From Zoogloea sp. (lineage in GTDB: Bacteria; Pseudomonadota; Gammaproteobacteria; Burkholderiales; Rhodocyclaceae): a stretch of 64,000 bases of DNA. The stretch's first letter is position 1; every line of letters starts with the position of its first letter. The stretch lies in assembly GCA_016720685.1 (NCBI GenBank), contig JADKKC010000001.1:186001-250000 (forward strand). The letters run 5' to 3'. Below are positions 34,728-43,575 of this stretch, piece after piece. The notes under the pieces were generated by a model, which was given only the letters and a program-made list of their open reading frames with translations, ran no database searches and had not been told where the DNA came from. Made by a program: the position numbers and the translations under genes.

Positions 34728-35572
34728 CGTGGTGGCGCAGCAAAGACGGGCAGCGTGATGCCGGCGGGCCGGTAGCGCTGGAGCCAGCCCAGGTAGGTGT
34801 CGGGCTGCCACAGGCACAGGCCGCTTTGGCGCAGGGCTTCGAAATCTGCCGGGGTGGGCATCGAGCGGTAATGGCGGTGTTTGCGGTCCTGGGGGGTGCC
34901 GTCGGGGCGCTGGCCGGCGGCGCAGGCCTCGATGAGCTCGAGCAGGGCCGGGATGGCGAGCGGGTAGAGCCCGGCGATCTGCTGGAGCAGGCAGCAATCC
35001 CAGGCGATGGGGCGCTCGATGACGCTGAGCAGCGGGCCGTTGTCGATGCCGGGGTCGATCCAGTAGAGGCTGCAGCCGAAGTTGCGGGTGTCGCTGATCA
35101 CGGCGCGCAGCGGGGCGTGGAGGCCGGCGAATTCCGGCAGGCGGCCGGGGTGGATGTTCACCATGCCGAAGCGCGGCAGGGCGATGGCGGCGGCATCGAA
35201 AATATGGCTGAAGCGGGCGATGATGACGAGGTCCGGGGCCAGCGCGGCGAGGCGGGCGTGGGTGTCTGCGTCGAGGGCGGTGACAACTTCCAGCGGCACC
35301 TGGTGGCGCCGGGACAGGCCGGCGAAGGTGGCGTCCGGCGCGGTGTCCTGCAGGGCTTCGGGCAGGGCGTCGATGAGCGGGAAGAGCAGCTCCAGGGGCA
35401 GCGTGCGCTCGAGAAAGCGCAGTTCGACGAGTTCCGGCACGCTGTTTTCGGCATCGCGGTCTTTCTCGGACAGCCAGATGCCGGCCAGCTCATGCCCCGC
35501 CAGCCGGGGCAGCAGGCGGTTGAGAAAGTGGGCGCCGTGGAGGTCGCGCTTGGTGCAGACGAGGATGCGCAT
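34724..35572 (-). CDS. Formyltransferase-like enzyme
   Basis: The product is 282 residues with the formyl-transferase fold. 'ALAPDLVIIARFSHIFDAAAIALPRFGMVNIHPGRLPEFAGLHAP' contains the catalytic Asn-His of the NIHPG motif, and 'YWIDPGIDNGPLL' supplies the catalytic Asp. Enzymes of this fold use 10-formyl-tetrahydrofolate. The substrate is unknown; the N-terminus differs from Fmt and PurN, and no C-terminal tRNA-binding domain is seen. It overlaps the sensor/MFS gene and the TIR gene by four bases each (ATGA), so it is translated as part of the same module. Confidence 0.78.
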   Translation of the reverse strand: MRILVCTKRDLHGAHFLNRLLPRLAGHELAGIWLSEKDRDAENSVPELVELRFLERTLPLELLFPLIDALPEALQDTAPDATFAGLSRRHQVPLEVVTALDADTHARLAALAPDLVIIARFSHIFDAAAIALPRFGMVNIHPGRLPEFAGLHAPLRAVISDTRNFGCSLYWIDPGIDNGPLLSVIERPIAWDCCLLQQIAGLYPLAIPALLELIEACAAGQRPDGTPQDRKHRHYRSMPTPADFEALRQSGLCLWQPDTYLGWLQRYRPAGITLPVFAAPPR

Positions 35573-38500
35573 CAGCGGTCTTCCTGCTGGATGCCGATGA
35601 TCTCGGCGACATCGAGGAGCTTGAGCGGCGGGTAGCGGCCCAGCTGCAGGGCGACCGGCAGGTTGATGAGATAGGAGAAGTTGCGCGGCAGCTCGACCGG
35701 GATCTGCGCGGGCGGGGTTTGGTCGCGCAGGATGCGCAGGGCCTGGGCGGCGGTGAAGCGGCCGACGTCTTCGTATTTGTTCACCACGCCGAGCAGGGCG
35801 CGGGCTTTTTGTACGGGGGCCTCGGCCGCGGCGAAAACCGGGATGCCGAGGGCCAGCGCGCCGTCGGTGAGCTGTTCGCGGCGAACGTTGAGGAAGCTGT
35901 CCGGCCCCTGGTAGATGAGGTCCACCTTCTCGTCGCGAAAGGCCGTGAGGATGGCCGGCAGCGCGCTTGCGTCCGGCGTGCCGGCCGCCGACAGCGGCAG
36001 GCTGCGCTCGATGAGCGTGAATCCGTAAGGCGGCGCGAGGGCCTGCAGTTCGTTGCGGGTGGACACCGAGTTGGCCTCGGTTTCATTGAGGATGTAGCCG
36101 ACCCGCTTGAAATCCAGGTAGCTGCGGGCGGCCTTGATCTGGGTTTCCATCGGCAGCAGGTAGAGGGTGCCGGTGACGTTCTTGCGCGGCTTCGCGGCGC
36201 TTTCGATGACGCCCAGCGCGACCGGATCGGAGACGATCATGAAGATCACCGGCAGTTCGGTGAGGTGGCGTTTCGGGTCGACGCTCTTCCAGTTGCCGAC
36301 GGTTTCGTAGGTGACGGTGGTACCCCAGGTGACCACCAGGTCGGGTTTCTGGTGGCGCACTTCGTCGATGAAGCCGGCGATCCGGTGCTTGTCCTGGGCG
36401 GCGTCGCGCAGCGTGAATTCGGCGGCGATCCCGTGCTGACGAAAGTAGCCCTGGAAGCCTTTGCAGGCTTCCTCGCAGCCCCGGTAGAGCAGCATCCGAT
36501 GCGGTAGGGGGGCAGGGTCGGCCTGGCGGCGACGCGCTGCCGAGGGCTGCCGAGGGGAATGCGGCGAGCCGGCTTCATGGGCGAGTTTCCTTGTCGGCCA
36601 GTCAGGCATGAACACGAAGGTGGCGGCGAGAACGACGCTGCCTATGGCGGCCATCGCCCCGCCGTAGGCCATGAGGGTAAGCAGGCTGCTGGCGAGGAGC
36701 GGCCCGATGACGGCGCCGAGGCGTTCGCCGGCGCGCAGCAGAACCAGCGCGGCAGGGCCTTCGCGGCCGACCATCGACTGTAGCGCAGCTGCGCCGAGTC
36801 CGGTGCCGATACCGAGGGCGACGACGCCGGCGATCAGCGCCGGCGGCCCGCCCACGAGCCCGGCAAGCCCGCCCGCGGCAATGCTCAGGCCGCCGATGGC
36901 GACCAGCCGCCGGTTCCAGCCGAAGCGGTCGGACAGCCACGAGGCCACCGGATTGGCGGCCGTGACAAGGATGAAGTAGACCATCAACGCCCGCCCGATG
37001 GTGCTGCTGCCGTAGCCTTCCTGGCGCAGGGCGAGCGGCACGAGGTAGAACAGGAAGCCGGCCAGCACCAGCTTGACGGGGATTGCCGCGGTAAGCAGCG
37101 GCACCAGTACCGCCGGGTTCCGGAGCGTTGCCAGCAGGCGGCCGGGAGGCGCGTTGCCGGGCATGAGCGGCGGCAGCGTGTCGAGGCGCTGCACGGCGAG
37201 GGCCAGGGCGCCCAGCGCGGCGGCGCCGGCAAACACCGCGGCAGCGCCAAAGCGTTCGGCCAGCAGGCCGCCGACGGCGGAGCCGCAGATGGCGGCCGTT
37301 TGCAGTGCGCCCACGTAAAGGGCGAGGGCCCGGGTGCGCTCGCCGGCGGCCGCGGCACTCATGAAGTGCTGCTGCATGGCCATGGTGCCCACGGCGTAGC
37401 CGGCGGCGCACAGGCAGCGGGCGGCGACGAAGGCCCAGTAATCGCCGGCGAGCATCGCCCAGCCAAAGCCCAGCGTCGACAGCCCGGCGCCGACGGCAAA
37501 GGTGCGGGCTACGCCGAAGCGCTCGGCCCAGCGCCCGGCAAAAGGCGTGAGCAGCGCAAAGCTCAGCATGTAGGCGGAAATCGGCAGGCTGATGGCGGCG
37601 CTGCCGGTGTGTCCGCCGGTGTCGGCGAGGCTGGCGATGTGCAGCGGCATGAAGGCGCGGGTCAGCTCTTCGGAGAGGATCAACAGGAACACGGCCAGCC
37701 GGGCCAGGCCCAGGCGGGCGCGGCTGGCCACCGGGGCCAGTTCGCCGCTGGCGAGAATGGCGCCCAGGGCTTCGTTGAACAGCACCAGGGCGACGAGATA
37801 GACGATGGCCATGTCGATGGCCAGATCGCGCAGTTCGCGGGCCACCACGTCGGCGTCGGTGCGGGCGGCGAGTTGGGCGATGAGCCGGCCGTCGTTGCCG
37901 GCCACCGGTACTTCGATGCGGCTGCCGGTGCGGCCGGGCCGCTCCGCGCTGTAGCTGTGGCCAGGGCCTTCGAGGTGGAAGGCGAGGATTTCCGGATGGC
38001 GCTCGAGGGTGTCGTCGAAGTAGTCCTCGACGCCGTTCAGCTTGTCGAACGGAATGCCGAGGGCCAGCGCATTGCCGATGCGGCCGGCGAGCAGGCGGGC
38101 GAGGCTGTGGGCCTTGGCGTCGAGGGCCGGCGAGAGTTGTTCGGAGAAGCTTGGCAGGGCTTGCAGGCTGAGGGCGAGGCTGCTGGCGCCGGCAAGCAGC
38201 AGGGCGGCGGCGAGAAGGCGCAGGCGCAGCCCGAAGCGTTGGCGGCCAAAGCGCGCGACGGCCCGGAGCAGCAGCGGCAGGGCCGCGGCGACGCCCGCCA
38301 GCGTGAGGCCGAGGCGGGCGAGGGTGGCGTTGCGGGTGGCTTGGCGGCGGGCCTGGAGGGTGTCGGTCTTGACGGTGAACAGCACGCCGCCGGCAATCCG
38401 GCCTTCGGTGTCGGTGAGGCGTTGGCCGACGTGGAGCGGCCCGGCAGGGTCGAGATGGAACCAGGTGCCGCCCTTCCTGAGGATGGCGGCACTTGCGTCG

Positions 38501-38874
38501 GGCGGCGACGGGGTGGTGCCGGTGGCGAAGAGGGTGTGCCGGTTGGCCGCATCGAAAATATGGATAGCCGCGATGTCGCTGTCGTCGGCCATGAGGCTTG
38601 GCAGCATGCGTGCCAGGCCGCGCGCCTCGCCCAGCAGCAGGCCGTTGGCCGAGGCGCGGGCAAAGGCGCTGTCGACCTGGTCGGCGGCAATGCCGATGCG
38701 GGACACCGTGATGCCGACCAGCAACTCGCCTTCCTTGTGGACCAGCAGCAGGGCCTGGAGGCACAGGGCGAGGGCCTGGGCGATGAACAGAAGCAGGCCG
38801 ATCCGCAGCCAGCGGGGGGCGCTCGCGGGGACTTCGGGGGCAAGGGGTGATGCCTGGCTGGCGGAGTCTGGCAT
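35572..38874 (-). CDS. Fusion of periplasmic sensor domains, MFS transporter and ABC-type substrate-binding domain
   Basis: The product is 1100 residues. A first TM lies near 22-46, a periplasmic sensor-like region covers about 47-180, two TMs follow, a second periplasmic region lies at about 240-350 ('ALDAKAHSLARLLAGRIGNAL'), then another TM and an MFS core (about 380-790). The MFS core has 'AGRWAERFGVAR' and 'SWLSDRFGWNRR', the loop motifs of MFS proteins. The C-terminal 300 residues resemble ABC transporter substrate-binding proteins of the TrpX type ('LPVIFMIVSDPVALGVIES', 'DLIYQGPDSF'). CAGGAGAG precedes the ATG. It heads the four-gene module. Confidence 0.75.
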   Translation of the reverse strand: MPDSASQASPLAPEVPASAPRWLRIGLLLFIAQALALCLQALLLVHKEGELLVGITVSRIGIAADQVDSAFARASANGLLLGEARGLARMLPSLMADDSDIAAIHIFDAANRHTLFATGTTPSPPDASAAILRKGGTWFHLDPAGPLHVGQRLTDTEGRIAGGVLFTVKTDTLQARRQATRNATLARLGLTLAGVAAALPLLLRAVARFGRQRFGLRLRLLAAALLLAGASSLALSLQALPSFSEQLSPALDAKAHSLARLLAGRIGNALALGIPFDKLNGVEDYFDDTLERHPEILAFHLEGPGHSYSAERPGRTGSRIEVPVAGNDGRLIAQLAARTDADVVARELRDLAIDMAIVYLVALVLFNEALGAILASGELAPVASRARLGLARLAVFLLILSEELTRAFMPLHIASLADTGGHTGSAAISLPISAYMLSFALLTPFAGRWAERFGVARTFAVGAGLSTLGFGWAMLAGDYWAFVAARCLCAAGYAVGTMAMQQHFMSAAAAGERTRALALYVGALQTAAICGSAVGGLLAERFGAAAVFAGAAALGALALAVQRLDTLPPLMPGNAPPGRLLATLRNPAVLVPLLTAAIPVKLVLAGFLFYLVPLALRQEGYGSSTIGRALMVYFILVTAANPVASWLSDRFGWNRRLVAIGGLSIAAGGLAGLVGGPPALIAGVVALGIGTGLGAAALQSMVGREGPAALVLLRAGERLGAVIGPLLASSLLTLMAYGGAMAAIGSVVLAATFVFMPDWPTRKLAHEAGSPHSPRQPSAARRRQADPAPLPHRMLLYRGCEEACKGFQGYFRQHGIAAEFTLRDAAQDKHRIAGFIDEVRHQKPDLVVTWGTTVTYETVGNWKSVDPKRHLTELPVIFMIVSDPVALGVIESAAKPRKNVTGTLYLLPMETQIKAARSYLDFKRVGYILNETEANSVSTRNELQALAPPYGFTLIERSLPLSAAGTPDASALPAILTAFRDEKVDLIYQGPDSFLNVRREQLTDGALALGIPVFAAAEAPVQKARALLGVVNKYEDVGRFTAAQALRILRDQTPPAQIPVELPRNFSYLINLPVALQLGRYPPLKLLDVAEIIGIQQEDR

Positions 38875-38995
38875 CCGCGTCTCTCCTGGAGCGGGGCGTG
38901 GAGGGTTTCGCCTGCTGCAGTCCCCTCATTCCATAAGGATAGGCGACGCCATGCTGCGCCGCACGCCTGGCTGCGCGGCGGCGGTTTGCGGTGGA

Positions 38996-40081
38996 TCAGG
39001 CCTGCGGGGTGTTGCTGCCGCCGATGGGCATGAACAGCGCGTCGACGAACTCTTTTGCACGGAAGGTTTGCAGGTCGTCGATCTGTTCGCCAACGCCGAT
39101 GAAGCGCAGCGGCTTGGGGCTCTGGCGGGCGATGGCGGCCACCACGCCGCCCTTGGCGGTGCCGTCGAGCTTGGTGAGCACCAGGCCGGTGACGCCGATG
39201 GCGGCGTCGAAGGCCTTGACCTGCTGGAGCGCGTTTTGCCCGATGTTGGCGTCGAGCACCAGGAGCACTTCATGGGGCCCGGAGGGCTCGGCTTTCTGGA
39301 TGACGCGGCGCACCTTGGCGATTTCTTCCATCAGGTGCAGCTGGGTGGGCAGGCGGCCGGCGGTGTCGGCCAGCACGATGTCGATGTTGCGGGCGCGGGC
39401 GGCGTTGATCGCGTCGAACACCACCGCGCCCGGATCGCCGGATTCCTGGGCGATGACGGCCACGCCGTTGCGCTCGCCCCAGGTCATGAGCTGTTCGCGG
39501 GCGGCGGCGCGGAAGGTGTCGCCGGCGGCCAGCAGCACGCTCTTGCCTTCGTTCTGGAAATGCTTGGCGAGCTTGCCGATGGAGGTGGTTTTGCCCGAGC
39601 CGTTCACCCCCGCGATCATGATGATGTAAGGCCGGTGGCCGCTGATCTCGAGGGGCTGTTCGAGCGGGGCGAGGATGGACAGCAGGCCTTCGGCCAGCGC
39701 GCTTTGCAGCTGGTCGGTGGTTTCGAGCTTGTCACGCTTCCAGCGCAGGCGCAGTTCCTTGAGCAAGTGCTGGGTGGCATCCACGCCGCAGTCGGCCATC
39801 AGCAGCGTGGTTTCGAGCTCTTCGAGGAATTCCTCGTCGATCTTGCGGCGCGAGAACAGGCTGGTCAGGCCGCCGATGCCGCCGCCGATCTGGTCGCGGG
39901 TGCGCGACAGGCCGGAGCGCAGGCGATCCATCCACGAGCGTTTTTTGTCTGGATGGGGGGCGGGTTCCGGGGTGCTTGCAGCGGGCGCCGCAGCGGGGAC
40001 AACGACTGTTTCCGGCGCCGGGGTCGGCGCAGCGGGAGACTTGTCGCCACCCTTGAGTGTTTTCTTCAGGAAACCAAACAT
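38996..40081 (-). CDS. ftsY: Signal recognition particle receptor FtsY
   Basis: The product is 361 residues. After a Pro/Ala-rich acidic N-terminal region (about 1-55) the NG GTPase domains follow: 'SGLSRTRDQIGGGIGG', Walker A 'GVNGSGKTTSIGKLA', 'DTAGRLPTQLHLMEE', 'TKLDGTAKGG' and 'FIGVGEQIDDLQTF'. FtsY receives SRP-ribosome complexes at the inner membrane for co-translational membrane insertion. It is divergent from the M16 protease pair, with a 158-base shared upstream region. Confidence 0.96.
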   Translation of the reverse strand: MFGFLKKTLKGGDKSPAAPTPAPETVVVPAAAPAASTPEPAPHPDKKRSWMDRLRSGLSRTRDQIGGGIGGLTSLFSRRKIDEEFLEELETTLLMADCGVDATQHLLKELRLRWKRDKLETTDQLQSALAEGLLSILAPLEQPLEISGHRPYIIMIAGVNGSGKTTSIGKLAKHFQNEGKSVLLAAGDTFRAAAREQLMTWGERNGVAVIAQESGDPGAVVFDAINAARARNIDIVLADTAGRLPTQLHLMEEIAKVRRVIQKAEPSGPHEVLLVLDANIGQNALQQVKAFDAAIGVTGLVLTKLDGTAKGGVVAAIARQSPKPLRFIGVGEQIDDLQTFRAKEFVDALFMPIGGSNTPQA

Positions 40082-40146
40082 GAGGTGCCGGGTCAGAGTG
40101 AGGGTCGATCGGGACGGGCTGCGGGTGAAATGACCGCGTTACCCGG

Positions 40147-40176
40147 TTGGCCGGGCCGCCGGAATGTCGCTATGAT
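40147..40176 (+). promoter_or_regulatory. Candidate promoter of the M16 protease operon
   Basis: TTGGCC and TATGAT are separated by 18 bases and lie about 65 bases before the first M16 gene. The -10 box is good, and the long spacing lowers confidence. Confidence 0.35.
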
Positions 40177-40239
40177 GCCGCGCGGCAAGTTTGGCCGTTG
40201 GCCTTAACCTTTGAATTTTACCAGATGCTTCAAGAGCCT

Positions 40240-41622
40240 ATGATGAATCGCAGTTTGCGCATCGGCGCCGTGGTGTGCGCCCTGTCCGCGACCTTCGCCG
40301 CTCCGGCCTGGGCCAACCCCTTCGAGAGCACGCTTCCCAACGGGATGAAGCTGATCGTCAAGGAAGACCGTCGGGCTCCGTCGGTGGTGCATATGGTCTG
40401 GTACAAGGTTGGGGCGATGGACGAGGTGGATGGCACCTCCGGCGTGGCCCACCTGCTCGAGCACATGATGTTCAAGGGCACCCGCAAGGTCGGGCCCGGC
40501 GAGTTCAACAAGCGTGTGGCCGCCGTGGGTGGCCGCGACAACGCCTTCACCAGCTACGACTACACCGCCTACTTCCAGCAGGTGCCCAAGGAGGCGCTCG
40601 GCAGGATGATGACGCTTGAGGCCGACCGCATGGCCAACCTGCAGGTGACCGACGATTCCTTCAAGAAGGAGATCGAGGTGGTCAAGGAAGAACGCCGCCT
40701 GCGCACCGACGACAAGCCCCGTTCGCTGGTGGTGGAGCAACTGATGGCCACCGCCTTCCAGGCCCACCCCTACCGCCGGCCGGTCATCGGCTGGATGAGC
40801 GATCTGGACAACATGACCGCCCAGGACGCCCGCGACTGGTACCAGCGCTGGTACGTGCCCAACAACGCCACCCTCGTGGTGGTGGGCGACGTGGATCACC
40901 AGGCTGTTTTCAAGGACGCCGCGCGCACCTACGGGGCGCTCAAGACCCGCGCGCTGCCCCCGCGCAAGCCGCTTTCCGAACCCGAACAGAGCGGCCCGCG
41001 CCGCACGGTGGTCAAGGCTCCGGCCGACCTGCCCTACGTGGCCCTGGCCTGGCGCGTGCCCACCCTGCGCGATGTAAAGGCCGATGGCGATTTCTACGCG
41101 CTGCAGGTGCTCGCCGCCGTGCTCGACGGCTACGACGGCGCCCGCCTCGCCAAGAACATCGTGCGCGGCAGCCGCGTGGCGGTTACCGCCGGCGCCGGCT
41201 ACGACGGTTCGGCCCGTGGCGAATCGCTGTTCGTGCTCGACGGCGCACCGGCAGCCGGCAAGAGCGTCGCCGACGTGGAGGCCGCGCTGCTGGCTGAAGT
41301 CACCCGCATCCAGAACGAAGGCGTTTCCGAGGACGAACTGCGCCGGGTCAAGGTGCAGGCCGTGGCCGGCCAGGTTTACAAGCGCGACTCGCTGATGGGG
41401 CAGGCGATGGAAATCGGCATGGACGAGATGGTCGGTTTGTCGTGGAAGCTCGACGCCGAGATGCTCGAGCGCATCCGTGCCGTAAGCGCCGCCGAAGTTC
41501 AGGCCGTAGCCAAAAAATACTTCCGCGCCGAAACCCTCACTGTCGCCCAGCTCGACCCCCTGCCGATGAACCCGCAGGCCCGTGCCAAGGCCGCTGCCGC
41601 GCCCGCGGCACACCGTCACTGA
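40240..41622 (+). CDS. Secreted M16 zinc metalloprotease, active subunit
   Basis: The product is 460 residues with a signal peptide (MMNRSLRIGAVVCALSATFA, cleavage likely after AWA at about 25). The inverted zinc-binding motif HLLEH is at 71-75 and a distal glutamate lies about 77 residues later in 'EIEVVKEERR', so the zinc site is complete. The C-terminal half is the non-catalytic M16 repeat. It is probably a periplasmic peptidase of the pitrilysin/processing-peptidase type. A second ATG follows at 40243, and AAGAG lies upstream of both. The inactive partner gene follows after 29 bases, and the two probably form a heterodimer. Confidence 0.9.
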   Translation: MMNRSLRIGAVVCALSATFAAPAWANPFESTLPNGMKLIVKEDRRAPSVVHMVWYKVGAMDEVDGTSGVAHLLEHMMFKGTRKVGPGEFNKRVAAVGGRDNAFTSYDYTAYFQQVPKEALGRMMTLEADRMANLQVTDDSFKKEIEVVKEERRLRTDDKPRSLVVEQLMATAFQAHPYRRPVIGWMSDLDNMTAQDARDWYQRWYVPNNATLVVVGDVDHQAVFKDAARTYGALKTRALPPRKPLSEPEQSGPRRTVVKAPADLPYVALAWRVPTLRDVKADGDFYALQVLAAVLDGYDGARLAKNIVRGSRVAVTAGAGYDGSARGESLFVLDGAPAAGKSVADVEAALLAEVTRIQNEGVSEDELRRVKVQAVAGQVYKRDSLMGQAMEIGMDEMVGLSWKLDAEMLERIRAVSAAEVQAVAKKYFRAETLTVAQLDPLPMNPQARAKAAAAPAAHRH

Positions 41623-41651
41623 ACGCTCCAGTTTTACAGGTTGATCAATCG

Positions 41652-43004
41652 ATGATTCCCCACCGCAAGCGTTTCGGTGTTGCCCTCGCGCTCACCGTTG
41701 CAACCCTTTTTTCAGCATCTGCCGCGCGCGCCGGGCTGGCGATCCAGACCTGGACCACGCCCGGCGGCACCAAGGTGCTTTTCGTCGAAAGCCGCGCGCT
41801 GCCCATTCTCGACGTGCAGGTGGATTTTCGCGCCGCCGGTGCCGAGGCGCCGGCAGGCAAGGCCGGAATTGCCGGCCTGACCCGCGGGCTGCTCGAGTCC
41901 GGTGCCGGAGCTCTGGATGAAGACGCCATCGCCAACCGCGTCGCCGATCTGGGTGCCCAGATCACCGGCGGCGCCGACATGGACCGCGCGTCCCTGAACC
42001 TGCGTACGCTCAGCAACCCGGCCGAACGTGACGGCGCCGTTGACCTGCTGGCCACCTTGATTCGTCAGCCGGTCTTCCCTGCCGCCGCCGTCGAGCGCGA
42101 AAAATCGCGCACCATTGCCGGACTCAAGGAAGCCGCGACCCAGCCCGATGCCATCCTGGCCCGGCGCTTCGCAGCGGCGGTCTTCCCGGATCACCCCTAC
42201 GGCCGCCTGCCGACCGTCGAAAGCGTCGCGTCCCTGAGCCGCGAAGACCTCGTGGATTTCCATACGCGCTACTACACCGCCGCGCGGGCCACGATCAGCA
42301 TCGTCGGCGATGTCTCCCGCGCCGATGCCGAAGCCATCGCCGGCCGCCTCACCGCCGGCCTTCCCGCCGGCGAGGCGCCGGTGGCAAGCCTCAACACCAC
42401 GCTGCCGGAGCGCCAGACGATCCGCGTGCCGCACCCCTCGGCCCAGGCCCACATTGCCGTCGGCCAGCCGGGCATGCGCCGCGGCGATCCGGATTTCTTC
42501 CCCTTGCTGGTGGGCAATTACATCCTTGGCGGTGGCGGCTTCGTGTCGCGCCTGACCGCTGAAGTGCGCGAAAAGCGCGGCTACGCCTACAGCGTCTACA
42601 GCTACTTTGCCCCCCAGCGCGATGTCGGCCCCTTCCAGATCGGCCTGCAGACCAAGGGCAGCCAGGCCGACGACGCCCTGCGCGTGGTCGGCTCAACCCT
42701 CGACGACTTCCTCGCCAAGGGGCCGACGGCTGCCGAGCTGGAGGCCGCCAAGAGCAACCTGATCAACGGTTTCGCGCTGCGTCTCGACTCCAACCGCAAG
42801 ATGCTCGAACAGGTGGCGGCGATCGGCAGCTTCGGTCTGCCCCTTGATTACCTCGACACCTGGCGCGACCGGGTGCGCGCCGTAAGCGCCGCGCAGATTC
42901 GCGACGCCTTCAAGCGCCACGTTGCGCCGGATCACCTGGTTACCGTGGTGGTGGGCGGCGACGGAGACAAGACCGCAGCACCGAAGAACGGATCTGCACG
43001 TTGA
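41652..43004 (+). CDS. M16 family protein, catalytically inactive partner
   Basis: The product is 450 residues starting MIPHRKRFGVALALTVATL, with a signal peptide ending near ARA. The M16 fold is clear ('GGTKVLFVESRALPILDVQVDFRAAG', 'YARSV'-type central motifs such as 'EVREKRGYAYSVYSYFAP'), but the HxxEH zinc motif is replaced by 'GLTRGLLES', so it should not bind zinc. Such partners pair with an active M16 subunit. The stop overlaps the TTG start of rsmD. Confidence 0.9.
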   Translation: MIPHRKRFGVALALTVATLFSASAARAGLAIQTWTTPGGTKVLFVESRALPILDVQVDFRAAGAEAPAGKAGIAGLTRGLLESGAGALDEDAIANRVADLGAQITGGADMDRASLNLRTLSNPAERDGAVDLLATLIRQPVFPAAAVEREKSRTIAGLKEAATQPDAILARRFAAAVFPDHPYGRLPTVESVASLSREDLVDFHTRYYTAARATISIVGDVSRADAEAIAGRLTAGLPAGEAPVASLNTTLPERQTIRVPHPSAQAHIAVGQPGMRRGDPDFFPLLVGNYILGGGGFVSRLTAEVREKRGYAYSVYSYFAPQRDVGPFQIGLQTKGSQADDALRVVGSTLDDFLAKGPTAAELEAAKSNLINGFALRLDSNRKMLEQVAAIGSFGLPLDYLDTWRDRVRAVSAAQIRDAFKRHVAPDHLVTVVVGGDGDKTAAPKNGSAR

Positions 43005-43537
43005 GCCGCATCCGCATCATCGGCGGCGACTGGCGCTCGCGCCTGATCGACGTCCGCACCGTAAAAGGCCTGCGTCCTACGCCCGACCGCGTCCGCGAAA
43101 CCCTGTTCAACTGGCTGGGCCAGGATCTCGAAGGCAAGCGCTGCCTCGATCTCTTTGCCGGCAGCGGTGCGCTGGGTTTCGAGGCCGCGTCCCGCGGGGC
43201 CGAACAGGTCGTGATGATCGAATACGACCCGGTGGCCGTGGCAGCGCTGCAGGCCAATGCAAAAACCCTGCAAGCGACGCGTGTACAGCTTGTGCGGGGC
43301 GATGCGCTAAGATTCGCGCGTTCTGCCAATCAGACCTTCGACGTCGTGTTTGTCGATCCGCCCTACCGGGCGGGCTGGATTGAGCGGATAGCGCCGTTGC
43401 TGCCGGATCTCCTCAGTGCCAAAGGGGTGGTCTACGTGGAGGCGGAGTACCAAATCGACAATCTCGAGCGATTGACGCGAATCAAATACGGTACGGCCGG
43501 GCAGGTGTATTACCACCTCTTTGCCCCCGCCGCCTGA
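43001..43537 (+). CDS. rsmD: 16S rRNA (guanine(966)-N(2))-methyltransferase
   Basis: The product is 178 residues, normal for RsmD, which methylates G966 of 16S rRNA with SAM. Motifs are 'RIIGGDWRSR', 'LRPTPDRVRETLFNWL', the SAM-binding 'CLDLFAGSGALGFEAASRGA' and the catalytic 'VFVDPPY'. The start is a TTG at 43001 that overlaps the preceding TGA (TTGA), so translation is coupled and weakly initiated. coaD follows by 38 bases, a common neighbour order. Confidence 0.94.
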   Translation: MSRIRIIGGDWRSRLIDVRTVKGLRPTPDRVRETLFNWLGQDLEGKRCLDLFAGSGALGFEAASRGAEQVVMIEYDPVAVAALQANAKTLQATRVQLVRGDALRFARSANQTFDVVFVDPPYRAGWIERIAPLLPDLLSAKGVVYVEAEYQIDNLERLTRIKYGTAGQVYYHLFAPAA

Positions 43538-43575
43538 CAAGCGCGCGCTTTCGGCCGACAGGGAAAGGCAGCACC

